Assembly: GCF_900114735.1 (NCBI RefSeq)
Contig: NZ_FOUA01000001.1
Coordinates: 756,278-820,277 of the forward strand
Reading direction: 5' to 3'
DNA length: 64,000 nt
From: Halopseudomonas bauzanensis
GTDB lineage: Bacteria; Pseudomonadota; Gammaproteobacteria; Pseudomonadales; Pseudomonadaceae
The translations under genes were made by a program, and so were the position numbers. The notes under the pieces were generated by a model that was not told the DNA's origin, searched no databases, and worked only from the letters and a program-made list of their open reading frames with translations. Position 1 is the stretch's first letter. Every line of letters starts with the position of its first letter. Shown here in pieces: positions 1 through 9,113 of the stretch.

Positions 1-1
1 G

Positions 2-835
2 AGCACCTTCAACATCAATCCGGTGGTCACCGGGGTGGTGATCGGCGTATTGGTGGCATTGGTTCTGATCGGCGGCATCAAGCGTATCGGTGAGGTAGCA
101 GGCAAGCTGGTGCCGCTGATGGCGCTCTTCTACGTCGGCGGCGGCCTGATCATCCTGATCATCAACGCAGCAGAAATTCCTGCGGCGTTCGGGCTGATTC
201 TGCATCACGCATTCAACCCGGCTTCTGCGGCTGGCGGCTTCGCCGGCGCCACGGTCTGGGCCGCCATACGCTTTGGTGTGGCCCGCGGCGTGTTCTCCAA
301 CGAGGCCGGCCTGGGCAGTGCGCCGATCGCCCACGCCACTGCCAAGACCAACAATCCGATCCGTCAGGGTACCGTAGCCATGCTCGGCACCTTCATCGAC
401 ACTATCATCATCTGCACCATCACCGGCCTGGTAATTATCGTCACCGGCGCCTGGCAGAGCGGTGAGAACGGCGCATCCCTGTCGGTACATGCATTCAACC
501 AGGGACTGCCCGGCTGGGGCGAATATATTGTCAGCATCGGGTTGGCTACCTTCGCCTTCACGACCATTCTGGGCTGGAGCTTCTACAGCGAGAAATGTAC
601 CCAGTTCCTGTTCGGCGAGCGGGCGATCATGCCGTTTCGTATCGTCTGGATCATCGCCGTCCCACTGGGCACGTTGCCGATGATCAACCTGGGCGCCCTG
701 TGGCTGGTCGCCGATACGCTCAATGCGATGATGGCCATTCCCAACCTGATCGCCCTGCTGCTGCTGAGCCCGGTCGTGTTCAAGCTCACACGGATCTACT
801 TCAGTCAGCCCAGCACAGTGCGCGATGCTGACTAA
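2..835 (+). CDS. Alanine/glycine:cation symporter, AGCS family (5' truncated)
   Basis: The reading frame is open from the first bases of the window, so the true start lies upstream; 277 C-terminal residues are visible. It is an inner-membrane secondary transporter that couples uptake of alanine or glycine to sodium or protons. Several long hydrophobic segments are present. The conserved stretch [18 protein letters not shown] (residues about 96-113 of the visible part) followed by a QG motif is the AGCS hallmark, as is the GWSFYSEKC segment near the end. It ends in TAA and is followed by a strong hairpin. Substrate choice between alanine and glycine cannot be decided from the sequence. Confidence 0.9.
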   Translation, partial: STFNINPVVTGVVIGVLVALVLIGGIKRIGEVAGKLVPLMALFYVGGGLIILIINAAEIPAAFGLILHHAFNPASAAGGFAGATVWAAIRFGVARGVFSNEAGLGSAPIAHATAKTNNPIRQGTVAMLGTFIDTIIICTITGLVIIVTGAWQSGENGASLSVHAFNQGLPGWGEYIVSIGLATFAFTTILGWSFYSEKCTQFLFGERAIMPFRIVWIIAVPLGTLPMINLGALWLVADTLNAMMAIPNLIALLLLSPVVFKLTRIYFSQPSTVRDAD

Positions 836-851
836 GCAGCGTTAACCAAGA

Positions 852-888
852 CGCCCGCCCCGGTAGTCATCCACTGCCGGGGCGGGCG
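852..888 (+). terminator. Hairpin terminator after the symporter gene
   Basis: A GC-rich inverted repeat with 15-base arms (852-866 and 874-888, one T.G wobble) and a 7-base loop begins 17 bases after the symporter stop codon. There is no T run after it, so it may be a weak or Rho-assisted terminator or an mRNA-stabilising hairpin. Confidence 0.6.
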
Positions 889-981
889 CAACTTCCCTCG
901 GCTCAGCGTTTCGGACAATCCGAGGAAGGCCTCTATCGGGTATACTTCGGGGTTTCCATCCGATCCTCAGCGGAGCAACCC

Positions 982-1830
982 ATGCCGAATATCACCCTGG
1001 ACAGTATGCAATCCTCCATTCAGGATCAAGTGCGCCGCGCCCTTGCCGAGGATGTCGGCGATGGCGATATCACTGCAGCCCTGATACCAGCGGATCGGCA
1101 GGCACAGGCAACCATCATCTCCCGCGAGCCGGCGATTCTCTGCGGTACGGCCTGGGCTGATGAGGTATTCCGGCAGGTAGATCCACAGATCAAGATCGAG
1201 TGGCTGGCCGCCGATGGCGACCGGTTAATGCCCAATCAACCCTTCTGCAGAATGAGCGGCCCAGCCCGTGGCCTGCTGACGGGCGAGCGCTGTGCGCTGA
1301 ACTTCATCCAGACGCTGTCCGCCACGGCGACCCGCAGTCAGCATTTCGCTGACCTGGTGGAAGGCACCGGCGTCAAGCTGCTGGATACCCGCAAGACCCT
1401 GCCCGGCCTACGCCTGGCACAGAAATATGCAGTCACCTGTGGCGGTTGCCACAATCACCGCATCGGTCTGTTCGATGCTTTCCTGATCAAGGAAAACCAC
1501 ATCGCCGCGTGCGGCGGGATCAACGCCGCCGTGGCCCAGGCCCGCGTCATCAGTCCCGGCAAGCCGGTGGAAGTCGAAGTGGAAAGTCTGGATGAGCTGC
1601 GCCAGGCGCTGGAAGCCGGCGCCGATATCATCATGCTCGATGAGCTGAGCAACGACGATATGCGCACTGCGGTGCAAATCACTGCCGGCAAGGCCAAGCT
1701 CGAAGCCTCCGGCGGCATCAACGAAAGCACTCTGCGCGCCGTCGCCAAGACCGGGGTCGATTACATCTCCATCGGCAGCCTGACCAAGGACGTCAAGGCT
1801 GTAGACCTGTCCATGCGCCTGAGCATGTGA
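982..1830 (+). CDS. nadC: Nicotinate-nucleotide diphosphorylase (carboxylating), NadC
   Basis: NadC converts quinolinate and PRPP into nicotinate mononucleotide, CO2 and pyrophosphate in de novo NAD synthesis, in the cytoplasm. The protein is 282 residues, normal for the family. The signature region [17 protein letters not shown], then [20 protein letters not shown], is present with the expected basic phosphate-binding residues. The C-terminal barrel carries [16 protein letters not shown] and EASGGI motifs. ATG at 982 follows an AGCGGAGC ribosome-binding site. In P. aeruginosa nadC is next to pilA; here pilA is about 50 kb away. A TATACT hexamer at 941-946 is a possible -10 element without a clear -35. 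Confidence 0.97.
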   Translation: MPNITLDSMQSSIQDQVRRALAEDVGDGDITAALIPADRQAQATIISREPAILCGTAWADEVFRQVDPQIKIEWLAADGDRLMPNQPFCRMSGPARGLLTGERCALNFIQTLSATATRSQHFADLVEGTGVKLLDTRKTLPGLRLAQKYAVTCGGCHNHRIGLFDAFLIKENHIAACGGINAAVAQARVISPGKPVEVEVESLDELRQALEAGADIIMLDELSNDDMRTAVQITAGKAKLEASGGINESTLRAVAKTGVDYISIGSLTKDVKAVDLSMRLSM

Positions 1831-1831
1831 T

Positions 1832-1873
1832 CTGCCAGCCTGTGTCGAGCTGGTGCTCGATACAGGCTGGCAG
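1832..1873. repeat. REP-like palindrome between convergent genes; possible bidirectional terminator
   Basis: A perfect 12-base inverted repeat (CTGCCAGCCTGT at 1832-1843, its complement at 1862-1873) encloses the core palindrome TCGAGCTGGTGCTCGA (1845-1860). The same core recurs near 6.9-7.2 kb, 56.03 kb and 58.1-58.2 kb. It sits between the stop codons of nadC and the convergent sulfatase gene, so it could end transcription from both sides. Confidence 0.75.
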
Positions 1874-1895
1874 CTTCTCGGTACGCGCTTCTGCC

Positions 1896-3932
1896 CTACT
1901 GCTCCCGAACGTTGTCGTAAAGCATATAGCGCGCCGTTTCATGCAGGCCGCGGGTCAGTGGCAGCAAACGCTGATACTCCTCGGGATACTGCTCGGCAAC
2001 GTTGTCCAGCGGCGTGTCCGAATGCAGGTCATGCAGGCTCGGCTCGCTGCCGTCGTGGTTCATCTGCAGCAGAAAGTCCTTGGTGACCGCGCCGATCAGC
2101 GGGAAGGTACCCTCACGCAGCACCAGCGGCACCACTCGCTCCCCTTCCGGCGGCGTGGTCAACAGGTCGCGCCCCATGCTGCGGGTCTCATATTCGATAC
2201 CCAGCAGCCCGGCCATGGTCGGCAGCAGATCGGTCAACCCGACCGCCTCATCGAACTTCCGCGCGCCCAGCAGCGCGGGCGCATGAATCAACAGCGGCAC
2301 GTTGTTGCTCTCCAGCCCCAACTGGTCAAAGGCCGGCTTCATGTAGTCGATATTGGCAATGCGCGTATTGTGATCACCAAACATCACGAAGATGGTGTTG
2401 TCGTAGTAACCGCTCGCCTTGGCCATCTCCATGAAGCGGCCAATATTGAAATCCAGCAGCCGTACTGCATTGTATTGCTCGACACTGCGCGAGCCCGCCG
2501 CCTGCACCTCTTCCAACGACCGATCGATGGCCTCGAAGCCATCATTTTCCTTGGGGATGGTGAACGGGCGATGGTTGCCTGCGGTCTGGATATAGGCAAA
2601 GAAGGGTTTGTCCTGCGGCAGGTCACGCAACAGCTGGTCGGTCTCCTTGAACAGATCAAGGTCGGAGATACCCCAGACATCGACGTTCTTCGACTGCCAG
2701 TAGCCTTCTTCGTAGAGCTTGATGCCATCGATGCTCTGACGCACCAGGGCGTTCATATTGGCCCAGCCGGAGTTGCCGCCAATGGTGTACAGCTTGTGAT
2801 AGTCCTGCAATTCGTTGATCAGAGTATGCTGGTTGGTGATCAACGGGTTGCGGGTAGCGGTTTCCGAGCGTGACACATCGGGCACACCGGAGATGCTCGC
2901 CCAGACGGTTTTCGCCGTGCCCGTCACCGGCACGTAGAAGTGCTGGAAGAACCAGCTCTGCTCGGCCAGACGATCCAGGTTCGGCGTCGGGTTCAACGGG
3001 TTGCCATAGGCGCCCACCGCGGTAGTGCCCAGGGATTCCAGCATGATGAAAACGATATTCGGAGCCGCGCCGGCCAGCCGGTGTGGCTGCGCCGGTACAC
3101 GACGCGAGAAATCGAGCTGCTCGGCATCAGGGGCATCAACACCCAGATAAGCGCTGATCTGGGGATAGTACTCGCGCACCTGCGCCTCGTCGTAGCGCTC
3201 CTGCGGCACCTTCAAGGTGTCATAGAAAAACAGCACCGGGTTGAGGCCCAGCGCGCCCAGCTGGCTATCACCGGCAAAGAAGGCATCGTTCCAGCGCAGC
3301 GGAACGGGGTTCTCCAGGTTGACGTTGCTGGTGCGGCCGATAAGTACGAAAAACACCACCACTACCATCGCCGCACTGCCCCAGACACGCGCCCAGAGCC
3401 CGATGGGCCGCACCTGCCGATCGAAAGTGACGCGCTCCAGACGAAACAACGCGAATACCGACAACCCCAGCAGAGCCAGCCAGCCGAGGGTGATCCAGAC
3501 CACCGGGTAGCTCTCCCAGAGCATCTGCTGGGAAATCTGCACATCACCGAGGAATTTCAGCGCCGAGGCATTCAGCCGTACGCCGAGGTAGGCGTAGTGG
3601 CCGAAGTCGATGAAGTACATCAGTAGCACCACGGCCAGCGCCAGCAGGAACCAGATCCGGCTGACGCCGCGCAGCAACCCGCTACGCACACTGTTCCAGC
3701 GGGGCAGCCAGGCCAGCAGCATCGCCGGCAACATCAGCAGCACGGCCAACCGCAGATCGAAGCGGACACCAATACCGAGGGTTTCGAGCACCAATGCCCA
3801 GGGGTGACTCTCGCCACCGGTAACCGAAGAAAAGCCGAACAGAAACACCATCCGCAGCGCGACCAGCAGCCCGAACAGAATGGCTACCCCGCCCAGGAAA
3901 TAATGCAGGCGTCGGGATTGCAGCCAGCTCAT
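1896..3932 (-). CDS. LTA synthase family protein (membrane phosphoglycerol/phosphoethanolamine transferase-like sulfatase)
   Basis: 678 residues with about five N-terminal membrane segments (roughly residues 10-200) followed by a large periplasmic alkaline phosphatase/sulfatase-fold domain. Visible catalytic features are the metal-binding glutamate in NIVFIMLESLG, the nucleophile threonine in VTGTAKTVWA, and FGDHN in the late domain. Relatives transfer phosphoglycerol or phosphoethanolamine from phospholipid to an envelope glycan. Gram-negative members do not make true lipoteichoic acid, and the acceptor here is unknown. The start has a good AAAGGAG site. It lies 43 bases downstream of the HAD gene on the same strand, so a tesB-HAD-sulfatase operon is likely. 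Confidence 0.85.
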   Translation of the reverse strand: MSWLQSRRLHYFLGGVAILFGLLVALRMVFLFGFSSVTGGESHPWALVLETLGIGVRFDLRLAVLLMLPAMLLAWLPRWNSVRSGLLRGVSRIWFLLALAVVLLMYFIDFGHYAYLGVRLNASALKFLGDVQISQQMLWESYPVVWITLGWLALLGLSVFALFRLERVTFDRQVRPIGLWARVWGSAAMVVVVFFVLIGRTSNVNLENPVPLRWNDAFFAGDSQLGALGLNPVLFFYDTLKVPQERYDEAQVREYYPQISAYLGVDAPDAEQLDFSRRVPAQPHRLAGAAPNIVFIMLESLGTTAVGAYGNPLNPTPNLDRLAEQSWFFQHFYVPVTGTAKTVWASISGVPDVSRSETATRNPLITNQHTLINELQDYHKLYTIGGNSGWANMNALVRQSIDGIKLYEEGYWQSKNVDVWGISDLDLFKETDQLLRDLPQDKPFFAYIQTAGNHRPFTIPKENDGFEAIDRSLEEVQAAGSRSVEQYNAVRLLDFNIGRFMEMAKASGYYDNTIFVMFGDHNTRIANIDYMKPAFDQLGLESNNVPLLIHAPALLGARKFDEAVGLTDLLPTMAGLLGIEYETRSMGRDLLTTPPEGERVVPLVLREGTFPLIGAVTKDFLLQMNHDGSEPSLHDLHSDTPLDNVAEQYPEEYQRLLPLTRGLHETARYMLYDNVREQ

Positions 3933-3975
3933 AGGGATACTCCTTTGAAGATGTTGGGTTGGTGGCCGCGACCAC

Positions 3976-4575
3976 TCATGTCAGGTAATCCATGGCCCGT
4001 AACCGGGCCAACAGCGATTGACAGTCGGGCACGTGCAGGTCGGTCATCTCCGGCCAGGCGTTTTCGGAAAACACCAGGCAAGTCCGACAGCCGGCCGCCC
4101 GGCCTGCCTCCAGGTCGAAGCGGAAGTCGCCGACCATCACCGCCTCGGCCTCGCTCAACTGCCAGTCGGCCAGCAGTCGATGAATGCCATCCGGCGCCGG
4201 TTTCGGCGGCGCTTCGTCACGCCCGATAATGTGCTCCGGGGTAAAACAGTCGAGCACCCCGATACGCTCCAGCGATGCCATCGCCACGCTACGCAGGTTG
4301 CGCGTGAGAATACCCAGGCGCTGGCCGCCGGCATGCAGTGCGCGGACCAATTCGGCCGCGCCGGGTGCCGGCGCCACATCGGCAGCCAGGCGCAGTTCGA
4401 TGGCGTCGAGCTGATCGTTCAGGCGCTGACGCTCGGCAATGGGCAGGCGCCCGAGGTGAGTGAGGATGTCCTCGTCGGCGGGAATGCCCAGCTCTCGGCG
4501 AATCGCCGGAAAGTCATGCTGAGCGACCGTCAGGGTGCCGTCGAGATCGAAGATCCAGCCGCGTATTTGCTGCAT
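3976..4575 (-). CDS. HAD-superfamily hydrolase (phosphoglycolate phosphatase-like)
   Basis: 199 residues. Motif I FDLDGTLT holds the nucleophile and acid/base aspartates (residues 10-12), motif II is the threonine of GILTRN, motif III the lysine of PPKPAPDG, and motif IV is VGDFRFD. The helical cap inserted after motif I is of type C1. It is probably a soluble phosphatase acting on a small phosphorylated metabolite; the substrate cannot be read from sequence. It begins one base after the tesB stop codon, so the two are almost certainly cotranscribed. Confidence 0.85.
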   Translation of the reverse strand: MQQIRGWIFDLDGTLTVAQHDFPAIRRELGIPADEDILTHLGRLPIAERQRLNDQLDAIELRLAADVAPAPGAAELVRALHAGGQRLGILTRNLRSVAMASLERIGVLDCFTPEHIIGRDEAPPKPAPDGIHRLLADWQLSEAEAVMVGDFRFDLEAGRAAGCRTCLVFSENAWPEMTDLHVPDCQSLLARLRAMDYLT

Positions 4576-4576
4576 A

Positions 4577-5440
4577 TCAGCCGCGCCGATCGCGCATCAG
4601 CGATTCCTGGGCCACCGACGCCACCAGTTCACCGGCGCGGTTATAGACCAGGCCACGGGAGAAACCCCGGGCGCCATCGGCAGAGGGGCTGTCCATGGCA
4701 TACAGCAGCCAGTCATCCATGCGCAGCGGACGGTGGAACCAGACCGCGTGGTCCAGGCTGGCGACCTGCATGTGCGGCGACCAGGTCGAGATGCCGTGAG
4801 GCAAGGCGGCGGTGCTCAGCAGATTGAAATCCGACGCGTAGGCAAAGAGATAGCGATGCAGGTGATCGTCATCCGGCAATTGTCCATCGGCACGGAACCA
4901 GATGTACTGCTGGGGCTCAGAGGCCTTCGGTTTGAAGGGGTTATAGCCGTTGATCCGACGAATTTCGATGGGCTTGGGGCAAAGTACACTGTCACGCACT
5001 GCGTCAGGCAGCAGGTGCTGGTTCTCCAGGCAGATTTCCAGCTCGCTCTTCAAGCCTTCCGGACCCGGCACCTCCGGCATTGGCGACTGATGCGATACGC
5101 CCCGCTCTTCGCCATGGAAGGAAGCCATCAACGTGAAGATCGCTCGCCCCTTCTGGATTGCACTGACCGTACGGGTGGTGAAACTGCCCCCGTCGCGCGG
5201 CATCTCGACCTGATAGACGATCGGCATGCTGGCGTCGCCGGGGCGCAGAAAATAGCCGTGCACCGAATGCACCTTGCGCGCCGGGTCGACCGTCTGGCTG
5301 GCCGCCGACAGTGCCTGGCCCAATACCTGCCCACCGAACAGCTGACGGAAGCCCAGATCTTCGCTCCGGCCGCGAAACAGGTTTTCCTCGATTTTCTCCA
5401 ACGCCAGCAAACTGACCAGATTATCCAGCAATTGGCTCAT
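4577..5440 (-). CDS. tesB: Acyl-CoA thioesterase II (TesB)
   Basis: 287 residues, the usual TesB length, built of two hotdog domains. It hydrolyses medium- and long-chain acyl-CoA to free fatty acid and CoA in the cytoplasm. Family landmarks are FGGQVLGQAL near residue 36, the VHSVHGYFLRPGD strand, SLDHAVWFHRP with the catalytic aspartate, and a C-terminal VASVAQESLMR carrying the catalytic glutamine. It is the first gene of a likely operon with the HAD phosphatase and the LTA synthase-like gene. It is divergent from the flavoprotein gene across a 146-base spacer. Confidence 0.95.
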   Translation of the reverse strand: MSQLLDNLVSLLALEKIEENLFRGRSEDLGFRQLFGGQVLGQALSAASQTVDPARKVHSVHGYFLRPGDASMPIVYQVEMPRDGGSFTTRTVSAIQKGRAIFTLMASFHGEERGVSHQSPMPEVPGPEGLKSELEICLENQHLLPDAVRDSVLCPKPIEIRRINGYNPFKPKASEPQQYIWFRADGQLPDDDHLHRYLFAYASDFNLLSTAALPHGISTWSPHMQVASLDHAVWFHRPLRMDDWLLYAMDSPSADGARGFSRGLVYNRAGELVASVAQESLMRDRRG

Positions 5441-5586
5441 AGGGACTCCTCAACGTGTGACCCGGCGACAGAACGACGCACCAAAAGGCTGAGGATTTTA
5501 AACCTGAGCGGGCAATTGTTACAGCCTTTTGCTCGGAACCCGACATTTCGCGTTAAACTTCGCGGATTTTCAGCGCGGAATTCAGC

Positions 5587-6858
5587 ATGCTCCCTACTTC
5601 GCCCTCCACTCCCGTCGTCGCGGTCATCGGTGGCGGCCCCGCCGGACTGATGGCCGCCGAGCGTCTGGCTCAGGCCGGACTGACTGTGCGAGTTTACGAC
5701 GCCATGCCGTCGGTGGGCCGCAAATTTCTGCTGGCTGGTATCGGCGGTATGAATATTACCCATTCCGAACCCGCCGAGCCGTTCGTCGGCCGCTACCGCA
5801 CGGCTGCCTCCTGGGTCGGCGAGTGGTTGCGACGACTGGATGGCCCGGCCCTGCGCGAGTGGATTCACGGGCTGGGTATCGATACCTTCATCGGCTCCTC
5901 CGGCCGGGTGTTTCCCACCGATATGAAGGCCGCTCCGCTGCTGCGCGCCTGGCTCAAACGCTTGCGCGAGTCCGGCGTAACCCTGCATCCGCGCCACCGC
6001 TGGCTGGGTTGGGATGCGCAGCAACAACTGCTGTTCGACACGCCGGAAGGCCCGCTACCGATAACGGCCGATGCCGTGGTGCTGGCCCTGGGAGGTAGCA
6101 GCTGGGCGCGCCTGGGTTCGGATGGCGCCTGGGTGCCTTGGTTGAGCGAACGGGGCGTCGAGGTGCGCGATCTGCGCCCGGCCAATTGCGGATTCATCAC
6201 GGTCTGGAGCGACCATCTGCGCCAGCGCTTTGCCGGCCAGCCGCTGAAACAGGTCATCGCCCGCGTGGTTGCTGTCGATGGCCAATCCCATGAACGCCGC
6301 GGCGAATGCATAGTGACCGAGGATGGCCTGGAAGGCAGTCTGATCTATGCCTTGTCGGCCGAGCTGCGTGGGCTTATCGAGCGTCAGGGTCAGGCTGAAC
6401 TACAGCTCGATCTTGCTCCCGACCGCAGCCAGTCGCAGTTGGCCAGCCTGCTGGCCCAGCCGCGCAAAGGGCAGAGCCTGGCGGCGGTGCTGCGCAAGCG
6501 CGCCGGACTCGACCCATTGAAAACCGCGTTGTTGCATGAGTGCCTGGGCAAGGAGCAACTGGCCGATCCACAGCGCCTGGCCACCGGCATCAAGGCTTTG
6601 CCCGTTCGGCTGACCGGCACCCGGCCGCTGGACGAAGCCATCAGCAGCGCCGGCGGCGTTAGCGCCCAGGCGCTGGATGAGCGCTTGATGCTGAAGAGTC
6701 TGCCGGGCATATTCTGTGCCGGCGAAATGCTCGACTGGGAAGCTCCCACTGGCGGTTACCTGCTCACCGCGTGTTTTGCCAGTGGGCTGGTGGCGGCGGA
6801 AGGGGTAATCGAGTGGCTGGGAGCGTCGCGTTCTGCCTCGACCAACGGTAACGCCTGA
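5587..6858 (+). CDS. TIGR03862/HI0933-like NAD(P)/FAD-dependent flavoprotein
   Basis: 423 residues. The N-terminal Rossmann motif VIGGGPAGLMAAERL (residues about 13-27) binds the FAD ADP moiety. GRKFLLAGIGGMNITHSE is the HI0933/BaiN-family signature, and the end carries GIFCAGEMLDWEAPTGGYLL. The family is widespread in proteobacteria; a physiological reaction is not established for this subgroup. The last six codons (S-T-N-G-N-A-stop) lie largely inside the first copy of a 180-bp intergenic repeat, so the C-terminus has been partly built from repeat DNA. Confidence 0.88.
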   Translation: MLPTSPSTPVVAVIGGGPAGLMAAERLAQAGLTVRVYDAMPSVGRKFLLAGIGGMNITHSEPAEPFVGRYRTAASWVGEWLRRLDGPALREWIHGLGIDTFIGSSGRVFPTDMKAAPLLRAWLKRLRESGVTLHPRHRWLGWDAQQQLLFDTPEGPLPITADAVVLALGGSSWARLGSDGAWVPWLSERGVEVRDLRPANCGFITVWSDHLRQRFAGQPLKQVIARVVAVDGQSHERRGECIVTEDGLEGSLIYALSAELRGLIERQGQAELQLDLAPDRSQSQLASLLAQPRKGQSLAAVLRKRAGLDPLKTALLHECLGKEQLADPQRLATGIKALPVRLTGTRPLDEAISSAGGVSAQALDERLMLKSLPGIFCAGEMLDWEAPTGGYLLTACFASGLVAAEGVIEWLGASRSASTNGNA

Positions 6859-7200
6859 CACTGCGCTGGCCGCGATGAAACCCGGCGGTGGCGGAGTGAC
6901 TTGCAGGGAAAGCTGTCGAGCTGGTGCTCGACAATCCCAGAAGCGAGTTTCGTTGAGGCTGGTAGTTCGGACGGATGGCCCCTGGGAGGGTCGATCGCGA
7001 CCCGGTCGAGCACCAGCTCAACCAACGGTAACGCCTGTCACTACGCCGGCCGCGATGAAACCCGGCGGTGGCGGAGTGACTTGCAGGAAAAGCTGTCGAG
7101 CTGGTGCTCGACAATCCCGGGAGCGCGTTTGGTTGAGGCTGGTAGTTCGGATAGATGGCCCCTGGGAGGGTCGAGCACCAGCTCGACCAACGGAGCGGCA
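6841..7200. repeat. Tandem duplication of a 180-bp REP-pair (BIME-like) unit
   Basis: Bases 6841-7020 and 7021 onward are nearly identical, with a period of exactly 180 bases. Each unit holds the palindrome TCGAGCTGGTGCTCGA (6916-6931; 7096-7111) and, about 75-90 bases on, an inverted partner TCGAGCACCAGCTC (from 7006; 7171-7186). This is the pattern of paired inverted REPs. The second unit lacks about 15 bases before its inverted partner. Apart from the end of the flavoprotein gene, the 349-base gap 6859-7207 holds only this repeat. Confidence 0.9.
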
Positions 7201-7207
7201 GGAAGAA

Positions 7208-7849
7208 TCAGGGCGCCAACCGCTCCCGTCGCCAATCATCCCCATCCCGGCAAAAGCGCAGCCGATCATGCAAGCGACTCGGCCGCCCCTGCCAGAATTC
7301 GATCATCTGCGGCACCACGCGGAAGCCGCCCCAGTGCGGTGGGCGCGGCGGTGGCGCGGCGGCGTATTGTGCTTCGACCTCGGCAAGCCGCTGCTCCAGC
7401 ACCTCGCGCCCGCTGATTACCTCGCTCTGCGGCGAGGTCCAGGCGCCCAGGCGACTGCCCAAGGGCCGGCTGTGATAATAGATATCGGATTCCTCATCCG
7501 TCACTACCTCGACCGCACCCTCAATGCGCACCTGCCGCTCCAGGTCCGGCCACCAGAAGGTCATGGCCGCCTTCGGGTGGGCTAGCAACTGCTGACCCTT
7601 GGCACTCTGGTAATTGGTATAGAACACGAACCCACGCTCATCGAAGCCCTTGAGCAGCAAGGTACGCAGGTGCGGTTGCCCCTCGGCATCCACCGTGGCC
7701 AGCATCATGGCGTTCGGTTCAGTGGACTCCACCTCCACCGCCTGGCTGAACCAGGTGCCGAACAGGGCAAAGGGATCTGCCGGTGCCTGGCTTTCCAGCA
7801 GCCCGTCCCGGGTGTAGTTGCGGCGCATATCGGCAATGCTGAGCTTCAT
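7208..7849 (-). CDS. pdxH: Pyridoxine/pyridoxamine 5'-phosphate oxidase (PdxH)
   Basis: 213 residues, full length. PdxH oxidises pyridoxamine or pyridoxine 5'-phosphate to pyridoxal 5'-phosphate using FMN and oxygen. The sequence shows the FMN-binding [19 protein letters not shown] region, [29 protein letters not shown], and the C-terminal [17 protein letters not shown] signature, ending in the usual RLAP tail. The 3' end abuts the REP tandem at 7200. It lies on the same strand as the upstream serine hydrolase but with a 66-base spacer. Confidence 0.97.
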   Translation of the reverse strand: MKLSIADMRRNYTRDGLLESQAPADPFALFGTWFSQAVEVESTEPNAMMLATVDAEGQPHLRTLLLKGFDERGFVFYTNYQSAKGQQLLAHPKAAMTFWWPDLERQVRIEGAVEVVTDEESDIYYHSRPLGSRLGAWTSPQSEVISGREVLEQRLAEVEAQYAAAPPPRPPHWGGFRVVPQMIEFWQGRPSRLHDRLRFCRDGDDWRRERLAP

Positions 7850-7915
7850 TCACGTACTCCTGAAAATGATAAGGCTAGCCTAGCACCGCGGCCGGGCAAC
7901 GACCATTGACCTAGC

Positions 7916-9088
7916 TCAATCCTGCTCACGCAGGCAGCGATACACCGCCCGGCTCAGCTCGCCGGCCCGCGGATCGGTCAGCACGTAGGGCCCCATGGTA
8001 TTGGTGACATAGCCAAAACCGACCTGGGCATCCGGATCGGCAAACCCCAGCGCGCCACCGGCGCCCGGGTGACCGAAGGCGTTGGCGCCCATGCCGAAAC
8101 TGCCGCCCTGCCACTCCTGCTCCAGCATGACACCGAGGCCAAAGCGAGTCGGGCAACGCAGGGTGCGATCCATGCCGACACTGTGCTCCCGGCGCAGCAG
8201 CGCAACCAGCTCCGCATCGAGCACATGCACACCGTCCAGGCTGCCGCCGTGGGCCAGCACTTGCCAGAACCGCGCCAGTGAGCGGGCGTTGCCGGTGCCA
8301 TTGGCGGACAGGATCTGGGCCTGTTGCCATGCCGGTTTGTTGGTACTGGTCTGCAGACTGGTCGGGTTGCCGAAGGCTTTCCAGGCCAGCCCCTGTGGAT
8401 CCCCCATGGCGGCAAACAGATCTCGGGCATACTGATCACCGTGCTGATTGCGCAACCGGGAAACATGGGCAATACGCGACAGGTCCTGGTCGGCCACGCC
8501 GACATGGAAGTCCATGCCCAGCGGAGCGCAAATATGCTCGCGCAGATAATCACCGGGCATCTGTGCGGTCAGCCGGCGCAGGGGCTCGCCGATCAACCAG
8601 GCATAGGTCAGCGGGGCGTAGCCGTGCATCTCGCCGGGCGTCCACCAGGGCTCCTGGGCCACGACCGCATCGGTCATCGCCTGCCAGTCGAACAGCGCCT
8701 CGGGTTCCAGCGGCGCGCTGATGGCGGAGAGGCCAGCCCGATGGCTGAGCAATTGGCGCAGGGTTATCTGCGCCTTGCCGGCCTGGGCAAATTCCGGCCA
8801 GATATCCGCCACCCGGTCATCCAGGCCGATGCGCCCGGCCTCGACCTGCTGCAGCAGCGCCACCGCGCCCAGCGGCTTGGTGCAGGAAAACACATTGATC
8901 AGCGTGTCCTGCTCCCAGACCCGGCTGTTGTCCTTGTCCATCACGCCCTGCCAGAGGTCCAGCACGGTGTCACCACCGACAGTGACGCACAGCGCCGAGC
9001 CCCGCGCCTGCGGGTCGGCCTGCTGCTGGGCGAACAGCTCACGTACGGATTCAAAGCGGGGATCAAAATAACCTTGGACCTGGGTCAT
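7916..9088 (-). CDS. Serine hydrolase, beta-lactamase/EstB-type esterase family
   Basis: 390 residues from the ATG at 9088, chosen because it has an AAGAGAG site at good spacing; an upstream ATG at 9148 lacks one and would add 20 atypical residues. SxxK is in FSCTKPLG, with the Y-x-N/S element near YAPLTYAWL and the late HPGAGGALGF in place of a KTG box. This is the pattern of class C beta-lactamase-fold carboxylesterases such as EstB. No signal peptide is evident, so it is probably cytoplasmic. The substrate is unknown. Confidence 0.85.
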   Translation of the reverse strand: MTQVQGYFDPRFESVRELFAQQQADPQARGSALCVTVGGDTVLDLWQGVMDKDNSRVWEQDTLINVFSCTKPLGAVALLQQVEAGRIGLDDRVADIWPEFAQAGKAQITLRQLLSHRAGLSAISAPLEPEALFDWQAMTDAVVAQEPWWTPGEMHGYAPLTYAWLIGEPLRRLTAQMPGDYLREHICAPLGMDFHVGVADQDLSRIAHVSRLRNQHGDQYARDLFAAMGDPQGLAWKAFGNPTSLQTSTNKPAWQQAQILSANGTGNARSLARFWQVLAHGGSLDGVHVLDAELVALLRREHSVGMDRTLRCPTRFGLGVMLEQEWQGGSFGMGANAFGHPGAGGALGFADPDAQVGFGYVTNTMGPYVLTDPRAGELSRAVYRCLREQD

Positions 9089-9113
9089 GCGTGCTCTCTT
9101 CTTGTTGTCTGAA

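Noticed and set aside
1827..2873. Long plus-strand open frame opposite the LTA synthase-like gene
   Set aside because: Antisense to a gene with full catalytic motifs; its translation has no recognisable domain and begins inside the REP region.
4535..5650. 371-codon plus-strand open frame across tesB
   Set aside because: Overlaps tesB and the start of the HAD gene in antisense; both have clear family motifs.
6841..7200. Direct repeats as a CRISPR array
   Set aside because: There are only two 180-bp units with no short repeat/spacer alternation and no cas genes; the units are REP pairs.
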